From Hevea brasiliensis (lineage: Eukaryota; Streptophyta; Magnoliopsida; Malpighiales; Euphorbiaceae), in NCBI RefSeq assembly GCF_030052815.1, contig NC_079496.1:78791652-78855651 (forward strand): a stretch of DNA of 64,000 bases. The letters are read 5' to 3'. The translations under genes were made by a program, and so were the position numbers. Of this stretch, positions 13,461-24,590 are shown in pieces (positions within the stretch are counted from its first letter, which is position 1; each line of letters begins with the position of its first letter). Under the pieces are notes generated by a model that saw only the letters and a list, made by a program, of their open reading frames with translations, searched no databases and was not told the origin of the DNA.

Positions 13461-14176
13461 TATTATCAGAAGAATAACTGCATAAAATAACTAGATTAAT
13501 TAGTAAATGTATCAAGTAATTAACCAAAATGATTATGGTCTTTTAATCAAATTGGTCCTCCCACTAACTTGGCGAATCCTACACTTCTAAAGTACGAAAC
13601 GGAAATCCTAGTTGGATGGATTTTTAGTGGGTCATTGAATTCTTATAGTCTTATTGATCATCCTCAGGCACATCCATTATTGGAATTACAATAAACTATA
13701 AGTGAGCAACTCCTTGCCCATCACATCTCATGTGAGGTTCAATCATTTACCTAGCCCCTAATGCTCAAAATCTCAGGCACATTCATTATTGACTTATCTT
13801 GCATTAGTTAAGTTGATCCCATTGGGCCGGTAAACATGCAAATAATTTTAATATCCTCAGGCACATCTATTATTGGCCACCAAACCATTTACATATTTAC
13901 AACATCTTATGCTTAACAATTATTCTTAAGAAAATCTCTTAAATTAATTGCATCATATGCAAGTATTTAAAATTTCTTAAAATAAGTGTCTCAATGGAGG
14001 GCCCATGATATAATTACCTTAATTATACCATTTCCAACTTAATCATTTGTTTGGAAGATTTAGTGGTCGGCTTAATTACTATTATGGTCTCACTTTGCAC
14101 ATTATCCAATTAGCATACATATATCATATACTTGCATACATTCCCATACATCTCATGCATACATTGATAAACATAT
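13461..14176 (-). other. Copia-1 leader, segment next to gag
   Basis: Non-coding DNA between the copia primer site and its gag start, separated from the rest by two insertions. It holds three spaced copies of a unit like TCCTCAGGCACATCCATTAT (13661, 13771 and 13853 onward). With 18259-19099 the leader totals about 1.5 kb, a length typical of Angela/BARE-type copia elements. No long open frame. Confidence 0.65.
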
Positions 14177-17131
14177 TGTAACACCCCTAAGTTCGGTAGT
14201 GCGTTCTGCTGTTCCAGTGACCAGTGCTGTCCGGACAGCTAGGATGCCTAGAACCACACTTCAATGAGAGTGAGGAGACATAAAATAATGAAATACAAGA
14301 AAAGAAAGTACAAGAAAAACAAAGGAAAAATGATAGCAAAGAAATGTGATCAAGTTAAACGAGCCGGGAAACCTAGCGATGGGTGACCGCACCGGGAAGT
14401 CACGGCGTGGACCGTTGACTAGCTACTGATCTGGGGAACCACGGAAAACATTTTAGGACTTAAATAGAACCTTGTTGAAGAATAAATCTCATTAGAAAGA
14501 TCAAAGAAAAATTAAATAATTAGTACAAAGAAAAGTGAGAAATCGAAAAAGCATAAAACCCAGATATTCAGAAAAATCGAACGTAATCTAACAGGGGCAT
14601 TATGGTCATTTGACACCCCGAATTGTCTTTTGACCTAAATGTCCATTAAAAATAAATAATATTACACTTAGAAAATAAAATGAAAAATTAGTTTAATGGT
14701 ACTTAAAGTAAATAGTTAAAATCATGGGTTAATGTGGGATTAAGTGAACAATTAGATTATAAAATGATTAAATTTGTGAGTGGACCACTAATGCATAAAT
14801 TAAATACATAATAGGGCAGCTGTAACTCCACTAAACCAGCAGAAATATTCATCTTCTCCAAAGCATTCAAACTTGCCGAATTGAAGGAAAGGAGAAGAAC
14901 TCCATGGGCGTTTGCATGCAAGCTTGATCCATCCTCCATTTTCAACTCCAATCTCTTAGGTTCCTTCATGAAACTTTGTCTACACATCACAAGGAAGATA
15001 TTGACACCAAATTTGAGAAGTTTGGTGAAGGTTTAGCAAGTTACAATTAAAGGTAAGTTTACATTTTTGAGAATTCCTTTGTTAAACTTTATGTTCATGT
15101 TATGGGTGTTAGTTTTGTGAAGGAAATTTTAAAGTTTAAATAGTTATTGAGATAGCCATTTTTGGACAGCCATGGGGTCACGCATTTAATGATTTATTAT
15201 GCATATAATTGATGAGAAATAATGTTGATCATGGTGATTTAATATCCTAGTGAATTATTTCACATATATATGGTGATTTATGCACTTGGATGGGAATTGA
15301 TAAATTGTAGGGCACTTTGATGTTGAAGGACAATTTTCAGCAGCTTGGGAACACTTGAGTAAATGTATGTATTCATGGAAGTGTAGGCAGAATATTGACC
15401 TAGAAGGATTGATGGATATGTATGGAGATTGATATTGTAAAGTGTATGTAAGATTTGTAATGGTTAGGTGTGAATGTAATGGTACTTAGAACTTGTAAAT
15501 GTGAATTATATTTGGTGTGTTGAGGGTAATTGTAATCTGCCCAAAGTAATGTTAGTGTAAAGTAGAATATGCTTTTGGTAATGTACCAAAACAGATTGGT
15601 AGAGAAGTAAACAAATTGCAAGGTAAATGTGTGTAATTGATGTGTGTTAAGCAAAGTAACCAAGGGCAGTGTACATTTTAGCCAATAAGTTTAAATGTGT
15701 AACCTCAATTGGTATGAGACCAATTGGAGGTGGAACTAGGCACAAAATGTGCCAACTTTCATTGATAGAACATACCAAAATTCTGCTTGCAAGGTGATGT
15801 GAAAAATGACCAATTCGGATTAGGTACACTTGAGACCTAAAAACTGACCATTTGGGCAGCAGTGAGTGTTTAGGCCATAACTCACTCAAAACAGGTCCAA
15901 TTGACCTGAAATTTTGACCAAGAATATTTAAGACCCATACCTACAAGTCTTATGAAGACACCAAAACCAAGAAATGACCAGAAGCAAGTCAAAAAGCTTG
16001 CACAAGTTCGGGTCCAAAAACTGGCCGAACCAAAGTTGATCAAATTGACCAAAAATTGACCTAATTTGATACCAATTGACCAGCAATAGTATAATGACCA
16101 TAACTTGGTCTACTTAACTCGGATTGACCTGAAATTTTGCCCCACGTGCAATAAGACATAGATCTACAAGTTTGTAGTTTTGACCGAAACCCGAAAACCG
16201 AGGAAACTAGGTCGTCCGGCTAGGTTAAACTAGTATCCCGAAATCCAGCAATTTGCAATAAAATGCAAGAAAACGCAATATACATAGAATTGAGTTTGGT
16301 AACACGTACCAAACCTAAAACCCTATCGAATGTGACATATGAATGACACCAAAACCTAATTTACCTAAAACGCATCGAGGGTTGGTATATTAGGTGATTA
16401 AGCAAATAAAGGTATTCAGTGAATTGTTTATCGAACATTATCGTTAGAGGCAAATTAATTTAGCATTGAAACACTTCAAATTGTGTTTCCCAGTTAACAA
16501 GGACTCAGCAAAAGGGAAAGAAATACTGAGTCAAGACCAGGAGACAAATATCAGAGGTTTGTGCACAACAACTATTTCTCTTGAATTTTTCAATTGAAAT
16601 AAATATTGACTATTTGTATATTATTGTTTTAAATTGTGAAAATGTGTTTGATGAACACTTATTGATTGAAAAACATGGTGAATGGTTTGAAACTGTGAAA
16701 AATTGTTTGAATGATATTGATGGATACTTATTGATTGAAAAGCACTGTAAATGGTTTTTGTGGAAATTGAAGTGAATTACGAATTGTGTTGCCATTTTGT
16801 GAATGAAATTATAACTTTGGAAATTTATTGGATTCTTACGGATCATTTGAATAAAATGTTTGGAATTGTTTTGACTCACAATTGGCATGACACTGATACT
16901 ATGTTCCTCCTCCATTAATGGGGTGAGTGTGATTATTCCTCCCTCTTTGACTTATCAGTCTGGGGTGAGTATGATTATGTTCCTCCCTCTTTGACTTATC
17001 AGTCTGAGGTGAGTGTGGATGAGTACTCATTATATAGCTAGCTTCCTCCCTCATTGATTTCGATTATTGGGGTGAGTGTGTCTTGTCGTGGTGTACAACA
17101 CGGCATGTACGGAAAAATTGTGTCATGGCTT

Positions 17132-17460
17132 AAATTGTGATATTAATTGGCAACACTGTATTCTTCAATTATTTGATCGAATTGTGATATTAATTGGCAA
17201 CACTGTATTATTCAGTTATTTGATCGAATTGTATTATTGATTTGCAAAACGATATTATTCAGTTATTTGATCGAATTGTGTTATTGATTTGCAAAACGAT
17301 ATTATTCAGTTATTTGATCGAATTGTGTTATTGAATTGCAAAACGATATTATTCAGTTATTTGATCAAATTGTGATATTGATCGGCAACACTGTGTTATT
17401 CAGTAATTTGATCAAATTGTGTATGAATTGGCAATATGGTATTCTTAAACTATTTGACTA
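17132..17460 (+). repeat. 47-bp tandem array inside LTR A1
   Basis: Units recur at exactly 47 bp: TTATTCAG starts at 17208, 17255, 17302, 17349 and 17396, with degenerate units on both sides, about six to seven in all. Each unit contains ATTTGATCGAATTGTG. The A LTR at 28671-32661 has only about two units at the corresponding place (29420-29510). Confidence 0.9.
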
Positions 17461-17615
17461 AATTGTGTTATTATGAATTTTGATAAGTTGTGAATTGGAG
17501 TTTAAATTCCTTATGACATCCATTGTCTTGAATTTAACTATGGTTTTACGTATCCACTATTTATATGGTTTATGAGTTGTGATTTAAAGTTGTATTTGGT
17601 TAATGTTGTGCACCA

Positions 17616-17655
17616 CTGAGACATTGTCTCAGCGATAGCTTTTTATTGCTGTCGC
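17616..17655 (+). other. Double hairpin, LTR A1
   Basis: CTGAGACATTGTCTCAG (17616-17632) is an 8-bp-arm palindrome. GCGATAGC (17632-17639) pairs with GCTGTCGC (17648-17655) with one G.U. It is preceded by GTGCACCA. Confidence 0.65.
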
Positions 17656-18157
17656 AGGTAGACAGACAGATAGGGCAGCAGACTAGGCTGCTAGTACCGC
17701 CAGCGAGAGATTTTTGGGTATAGTGAGTATACCGCATTTTGTATTTTGTAATGTAATGTATATTCACTGTATGTATATTTTGTTTTTGGTTTTGAGCAGT
17801 TGCAAATTCAAATTGTACCTTGAAGTTGTAAATTAATTATGAGATATTTGACTTGTAAAAACTGTATTATATTTCCTTATCTCAGACTTTGAAAAATTTC
17901 TATGGAATTGAGTTGATAAATTGTTGTGTTGAGAAATGTATTGGAGTTGAGATTTGGAAAATTATTGAAGTGTCTTTTTACAGGTTTCTGAAGAACTGTT
18001 TTATCCAAAATACAGATGACACTCTGCCAAAATTTTTACAGAAATTCCAAATAAATCAAATGAGTTAATTGTTTCACTTCAGTTCACAAAAGTTTTTAAT
18101 ACCTGTAAATAGTGCTCACCACTGTAAAAGAAGTAAGAAAAGTTTTTAAAATCCCTT

Positions 18158-18214
18158 GTAGTGTACTTAATGGGTTATCAGTAGACGAAGTTGGAAATTC
18201 ATTAGGTATACTAC
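18158..18214 (+). other. U5 long hairpin, LTR A1
   Basis: Arms 18158-18179 and 18193-18214 give 21 of 22 pairs, with one A.A mismatch near the loop. The loop is AGTAGACGAAGTT. It ends 39 nt before the LTR terminus. Confidence 0.65.
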
Positions 18215-18258
18215 GGGATCATGTTATGCCTTACAGAGGGGTAGGGTGTGACACATAT

Positions 18259-19099
18259 AATATGGTATGATCATAGATTTTCTAAGGGATTCAATTCTGA
18301 GCCACCAATAATTGAATCAGGGCATTCTTAGGTGCATTTCATTCATTCTTTTACAAGAGTTGTTGAAGGAGTACATAATCAACACTTGATCTTGAATTCC
18401 TCCAACTGGTCCCACCAATGCCCTTGACCTCCTTGATCTTCTTGCAATCCAATTACATTGTAATCCTTGGCATACCAAGGCGAATTTACAAGAATATGGA
18501 CTTTAAAGTCCTCAAATAAATGAAATTACAACTCAAATTATTGCAATATTTATAATACATGCCACCAAAAATAAAATTAATTATTTGACAACCCAAAGAA
18601 AAATAAAAGAAATAAATCCATTCACATTGGTCTTTTATTGTCCATGATCATCCATCATGCATATTACCATTAAACAATTAAATAAAACATACATATTAAA
18701 ATTAAATTGAATATCTCATATTCAACTAAAAAATTCAGATTTGAATCTCATTCAAACAAATTTTAAAATTCAGATTTGAATCTCATTCAAACAAATTTAA
18801 AAATTCAGATTTGAATCTCATTTAAACAATTGAATCAAAATATAATTGTGTGATTAAAATTCTTAATTAAACAATTTAATTAAGCATGGGCCTAATTATG
18901 GTCCTTAGATCATACAACAATTGCATCATGAAGCCCAAACCATGCGCACACTTTAAATGGCCCAAAGCCATGCGCACCCATGGTGCATACACACATGCCG
19001 CCACCTTTGTTGGTCCAACCAGCAATTAATCAATCAACTTTTAATCAAATCACATAATTAAATCTCATATTAAACAATCTAAATGGCAAATATAGTGGC
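18259..19099 (-). other. Copia-1 leader, segment next to primer site
   Basis: Continuation of the copia leader after the A1 insertion. A 35-bp unit containing ATTCAGATTTGAATCTCATT is repeated three times (units start 18733, 18768 and 18803). Its right end, TGGCTCTGA, is the first half of the copia primer site, interrupted by the B element. No open frame of note. Confidence 0.65.
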
Positions 19100-19143
19100 T
19101 CTGATGTCACACCTTACCCCTCTGTAAGGTATAACATGATCCC

Positions 19144-19201
19144 GTAGAATACTTAATGAACTACCGAACTTCACCTACCGATAACTCATTAAGTACCCTA
19201 C
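19144..19201 (-). other. U5 long hairpin, B 3' LTR
   Basis: Arms 19144-19166 and 19179-19201 form 23 of 23 pairs in the minus-strand RNA, five of them G.U. The loop is GTAGGTGAAGTT-like, close to that of group A although the stem bases differ. Confidence 0.7.
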
Positions 19202-19635
19202 AAGGGATTTTAAAACAATTTTCTTACATTTTGGAAGTGGCGAGCATTTTAGTAGGAATTAAAAACCATTTATTCAAAGTTCAAATACTAGACTCCCAAC
19301 CTCCAATAAATCTCAATCAACTCAATTCAAATCACTTCAAAGTAATTCCACAATACAAATCAAAATTCATCATCTCAAAATATTTAATACTTCATTCACA
19401 AGGCATAAAACATGAAATTCACATGTACAAATATTAAATTTACAGAAGGAAATCCAAAAATAATATTATTATTACAATTTATTTACAACTGCTCAACTTA
19501 CATTGATACATACAACATTATTATATTTACATCAAAATTAACTACAAGGGTATAAAATAATACCCGTACAAAAAGACCAGAGTAGTCCTCAATTTAATAG
19601 CAGCTCACTCTGCTGCTTTCTCCTTGCTCTTATCT

Positions 19636-19677
19636 GCGACAGCAAAATAAGCTATCGCTGAGTATAAAAATACTCAG
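19636..19677 (-). other. Double hairpin, B 3' LTR
   Basis: CTGAGTAT (19658-19665) pairs with ATACTCAG (19670-19677), an 8-bp stem of different sequence from group A. GCGACAGC (19636-19643) pairs with GCTATCGC (19651-19658). Confidence 0.65.
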
Positions 19678-22382
19678 TGGTGCACAATACAAATTTAAGA
19701 TGCAATACATAAATCATTCATTGGTGAAACACAATTTCAATATTTCTCAAATTATCAAAGCTCATAATAACACAATTTAGTCAAACAATTTCATAAACAC
19801 AGTGTTGCCAAAGTCTTAAGCTATGACACAAAATTTCCGATCAATGCCGTGTTGTACACCACGACAAAGCAATCTACAACCCCATTAATCGAAATCAATG
19901 AGGGAGGTGGCTAGCTAGCTAATGAGTACTCATCCGATCTCAACCTCAACTGGCAAGCCAGAAAGGGAGGAAAATAAACGATCTCAACCCCATAAATGGA
20001 AGAGGAATAATGTGATACTGTCATGCTGAGTGTGAACATAAAATCAATTCAAAACAATTTATTCAAATAATTTACTGAAAATCTGATAAATTTTCAAAGT
20101 CATATTCACAATCATAAGTGGCAACACAATTCATAATTAACTCAAAAAAATCAAATTTTCAAGAATCATAAATTTAAATAACAATTACTGTGCACAGACC
20201 TGACGTGAGTCGCCTCTAGGCCTTGACTCAGTCTTTCAGAGCTTCCAAGTCTTGTTCAGCTGAAACATACAATTTCACAGTGTTTCAGTACCATAACTTA
20301 GCATAAATCCAAAAATAAATTTCACTTCATTTTTACCTAGCTTTAATGTGCTAATTTCGACGTTCTCGAAGTTTTTGTGTTTCGGGTTACTATTCACTAC
20401 ACTGTTCAAGTCAAATTGTTGACTTTTTAAGGCTTAATAGGTATGGGAACTCCAACTTCACCCACATACCACATTTTGGTCATTAAATTTGTTGGTTTTG
20501 GTCATTTTCTCAAAGCTTAAATCCTTTTGGCCAAATTGTCAAATTTTCAGTTTTGGTGCTCCAAGTTGCACTGTTCCATTGGTAATTTTACTGTTAAAAT
20601 TTGACAAAACGTCCTTCATAGAAAATTTTCCTTATTGTCTTAAGTTTATTCTCATTTTTGAATCACCCAAATTGGAGTTTTTTAGCTCAAGTTATGGCCA
20701 TTTGAACTAGGGCTGCCGGATTGGACACAACCCAGATTTTCTGGGCAAATTTTGGTGCTGGCAGATTTGAGTTACCAACTTGGGGTGGCCAAATGGGTTG
20801 GTTTCTGGCAGAATTTGGACTTGTGTTCTTCATGAAAGTTTTAGGTCTATATCTCATCTAATCTCTTGTAAAATTTCAGGTCATTTTGACCTGCCTAGCT
20901 CGAGTTATGACCAAATGAACAAACACTGTTTATTTGGTTAGTTTGTACAGTGGCAGACTGCTCTTATTCAACTTTGGTCAATTTGTTCACTAGGTTTTGG
21001 TCACTTTTTGGGCATGGTTCCTAAATGAAAATTGTGTCATTTTATGTCTATTTTCATCCCCAATTGGTACCATATCAATTGGGCTTGTAAAATTTCAGTT
21101 TTGGTCCTTCAAAGTTGACTTGGTCATGCTACCAGCAGCATGACCATACAACCTCCGAATTTAACTTAATTTCCAACCATTCCCACACAACTCATTTGGT
21201 CATAATTGACCATTTTTCACTTCACAATAAGTCAAAGATATCATTTATTCATTTCTCACATTTTTTTGGTTCACAAACCCTAATATTCAAAACCCTAACT
21301 CATCCATCTCATGTATTTAATCACAATTAGTGCTCTTAATCCTAACCATTCAACTAAATAAGGTTTTTAAACTCATTCAAATCCATCAAACCATACAAAA
21401 TCCTACTCCCCTTCAACAAGCCGAAATTTCAGTTTGGTCCTCCCCCCATATTTTTATTTCATTTTATTAGTTTCTAAGCTCATTTCAACAACTAATTACG
21501 CATTTAAAATGGAAAATAACAAGTTAACATACTAACCTATCTTTTGCCCTTCTTAAGTTGCAATAACAAGTTCTAGTAAGGTTTTTAGGGGAGTTATGAA
21601 GATTGAGTGAAGGAATTTAAGCTTAAGTGTAAGCTTAAATGAAGAGTTTTCATGGAGGAAATTGGGAGTGAGTGAGGCGGAAAAGAGAGGAAGAAGAAAG
21701 AGCTTTCTAAATTTTTTTTTCTTTTCTTTTATAAATTTTGGGTTATGGAAGACCATAAAAATCTAATTTAATAATTCAATTAATTAATTTTTTTATGGCA
21801 TCATGCATGAGGTCATGCATGATGTCATCACCTTTTTACTTTTTCATTTTCCTCTTTTTTTTAATTTATTTTCCTATTAGTTCTTTAATTTAATTCTCGA
21901 TTCCGATATTTTCTTTTCTCTGATTTTATTTGACAGTTAGGTCAGGAGTCAGCTCTCGAGGTCAATTGACCAAATCGCCCCTCGCCGGTTCATCCCGGTT
22001 TGCAAATAATTCCATATTTCTTTCGACTCCCTGACCTAATTATTTGACTGGCTTAACAGTTCTTTTTCATGATTTTCTCTTTTCCACTGTGTTTATAATG
22101 GTCCTAAGGGCCGCAGCGTCACATTTTATGGTTCGAAATTTGAGTTTAAAACGACTTCGTAGTCGTTCCCGAGGAGGTCACCCATCGCTGTGACTCTCGG
22201 CTCGTTTAACTTCTTATGTTCTGTTTTTCTTATTTATACTTAACTAATTCAATATTACTAATTATTTGTGTTTATGGTTTCTCTAGTTGTCTTAAGTATG
22301 GTTCTAATCCCTTAATTGTTCGGATCGACACCGGTCACCGGAACAGTGAAATATACCAGGCTATACAAATAGGGGTGTTACA

Positions 22383-22398
22383 ATTCTCCCCCCCTTAA
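22383..22398 (-). other. B element polypurine tract
   Basis: The minus strand reads TTTAAGGGGGGGAGAAT directly before the 3' LTR start TGTAACACC. Just upstream, TTTCGAGACGAAATT (22406-22420) is the short conserved stretch commonly seen before the polypurine tract of plant Ty3/gypsy chromoviruses. This fixes the orientation and the element's 3' edge. Confidence 0.88.
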
Positions 22399-22950
22399 AT
22401 AAATTTCGTCTCGAAATTTTACCTGGTATCAATCTCTAAACAGCTGTGGGTCCATAGTCTTCCTCACATTCGTAACATTTCTTTGTTATATTTGAACCAA
22501 CTGTTCGAATTTTTACTTCCATAACTCTTTTTATCTGTCAATATTCTATAACTTACTTTCTTTTGTACTGAACTATAACCTTTCGATATTCTAACCTTTG
22601 AGTTTTAGATCCCTAAGTAGGATTTTCAAACTTATTTCTAACAATTAAATTCTGTCATGGCATAACTATACCAAAACAGATGTCGTTGGCAACTATTCTC
22701 ATCTTGGTGTATTATCGAGTAGCACGTAGCTCTATACAATAATCTCAAGTCAGTACTGTAATCTGCAGCTTACAGTACAAACATCAAGAACATTGCATAA
22801 TTACTACGATACATCCCAATAGATCAAATTTTTTGATATTTTATCCTTTTCGAATTTACTGATATTCGAATCTTATTCTGATTAACATATCCATTAACAA
22901 TTACTAACAGTAACATCCTTGCCCTCATCTAGAACAATTCTATTACTGCA
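22399..22950 (-). other. B element 3' internal region, non-coding or decayed
   Basis: About 550 bp between the polypurine tract and the solo LTR insertion at 22956. I see no readable pol motif and no chromodomain. It may be the normal 3' untranslated part or badly decayed pol. Which element (outer B or nested A-type) its right part belongs to is unclear, because the integrase C-terminus expected after 32662 is missing. Confidence 0.5.
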
Positions 22951-22994
22951 TCTTATGTCACACCCTACCACTCTGTAAGGCATGACATGATCCC

Positions 22995-23051
22995 GTAGTA
23001 TACCTAATGAATTATCAACTCCGTCTATTGATAACCCATTAAATACACTAC
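22995..23051 (-). other. U5 long hairpin, LTR S1
   Basis: Arms 22995-23016 and 23030-23051 form 22 of 22 pairs, five of them G.U. One pair that is U.G in other A copies is U-A here. Confidence 0.68.
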
Positions 23052-23562
23052 AAGGGATTTTAAAAACTTTTCTTACTTCTTTCACAGTGGTGAGAACTAT
23101 TTACAGGTGTTAAAAACTTTTGTGAACTGAAGTGATAGAACTAACACATTTGACTTATTTGGAATTTCTGTAAAAACTTTGGCAGAGTGCCATCTGTATT
23201 TTGGATAAAACAGTTCTTCAGAAAACCTGTAAAAAGCACTTCAATATTTTTCCAAATCTCAACTCCAACAAAATTCAACACAATATTTTTCTCAACTCAA
23301 TCCACAACAATTTTTCAGTATTTTCAAAGGATGAGATAAAAGAAATATAATACGAATTTTACAAGTCAAATTAACTCATAATTCACTTTACACTTCAATG
23401 TACAATTTTAATTTACAACTGCTCAAAACCAACAACAATATGTACATACAGTGAACATACATTATATTACAAAATACAAAATATTGGTATACTCATTATA
23501 CCCGAAAATCTCTCGCTAGAGGTACTAGTAGCCTAGTCTGCTGCCCTGTCTGTCTGTCTACC

Positions 23563-23603
23563 TGCGACAGCAATAAAAAGCTATCGCTGAGACAATGTCT
23601 CAG
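23563..23603 (-). other. Double hairpin, LTR S1
   Basis: Palindrome CTGAGACAATGTCTCAG at 23587-23603. GCGACAGC pairs with GCTATCGC immediately to its left. Confidence 0.62.
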
Positions 23604-24407
23604 TGGTGCACAACATTAACTAAATACAAATTTAAATCTCAATTCATAATTCAAATAAATAGTGGATACTTAAAAACCATAGTTAAATTCAAGGCAATAC
23701 TGTCATAAGGAATTTAACACAATATCACAATAAATCTCAATAATCAAAACATAGTTAAATTCGAAAGACAGTAAATGTCAGTAAGAATTTAAACTTCATT
23801 TCACAAATTATCAAATCGCATAACAACACAATTTAGTCGAATAAGTTAAGAATACAGTGTTGCCAATTCATTCACAACTTAAGCCATGACACAAATTTTC
23901 GATCAATGCCGCGTTGTACACCACGACAAAGCAATCACAACCCCACTAATCGAAATCAATGAGGAAGGGAGCTAGCTATATAATGAGTACTCATCCGATC
24001 ACCTCAACTAGTAAACCAGAGAGGGAGAAAAATAAACGATCACGACTCCATAAATGGAGAAGGAAAATAAACGATCACAACCCCATAAATGGAGAAGGAA
24101 TGATATGATACTGTCATGCTAAGTGTGAACATAAAATCAATTCCAAACATTTTATTCAAATGATTCGTGAGAATCCAATAAATTTCCAAAGTTATAATTT
24201 CATTCACAAAATGGCAACACAATTCATAATTATCTTTAATTTCCACAAAAACCATTTACAGTGCTTTTCAATCAATAGTATTCATCAAATCATTTACAAT
24301 GCTTTTCAAGCAATAAATATCCATTCAAACACATTTTCACAATTTAAAACAATAATGTACAAATAGTCATAATTCATTTCAATTGAAAAATTCAAAAGAA
24401 ATACTAT

Positions 24408-24590
24408 TGTGCACAAACACAATTTAAATCAATAACATACAATTAATCATATGAAATCTTATTCAGAGTAAAATCAGTTGAAAACTAGTTGTGCACAAAC
24501 ACAATTTAAAACAATATCATATCAATAATCATATGAAATATTCAAAACAAAATCAGTTAAAACTAGTTGTGCACAAACCTCTGATAACTG
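24408..24590 (-). repeat. About 80-bp tandem array in LTR S1
   Basis: TGTGCACAAAC recurs at 24408, 24491 and 24568, so units of 83 and 77 bp. Each unit includes CACAATTTAAA and an ATAATCATA-type segment. Equivalent to the five-copy array at 29960-30280. Confidence 0.8.

Larger units (their letters stand above)
14177..18253 (+). mobile_element. Solo LTR, group A (copy A1, 4.08 kb)
   Basis: Starts TGTAACACCCCTAAGTTCGG, ends GGGGTAGGGTGTGACA, and is flanked by CATAT at 14172-14176 and 18254-18258. No internal region, so a solo LTR. Inside are seven TTGACC motifs (15901-16185), a CACGTG at 16143-16148, a 44-bp unit with CCTCCCTCTTTGACTTATCA twice (from 16937), a 47-bp tandem array (17132-17460), the double hairpin and the U5 hairpin. 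It splits the copia-1 leader. Confidence 0.95.
19105..22382 (-). mobile_element. 3' LTR of the B element
   Basis: Plus-strand reading starts TGTCACACCTTACCCC and ends GGGGTGTTACA, so the sense strand is minus. It is followed at 22383 by the complement of a polypurine tract, which marks it as the 3' LTR. It has the CCAATTGG motif, the double hairpin and the U5 hairpin. Short unrelated-looking open frames inside have no family resemblance. Confidence 0.93.

Noticed and set aside
17132..17460. CRISPR-like array
   Set aside because: The units are contiguous 47-bp tandem repeats without unique spacers, inside a plant LTR.
19097..19104. GGCTCTGA beside the B LTR as the B element's own primer site
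   Set aside because: It is on the outer side of the 3' LTR and duplicated as target flank; it belongs to the interrupted copia primer site.
24160..24366. Repeated small open frames seen in several LTRs (for example 16610-16915 and 24160-24366)
   Set aside because: They are low-complexity, Asn/His/Phe-rich translations of homologous LTR DNA, not conserved in frame, and no domain is visible.
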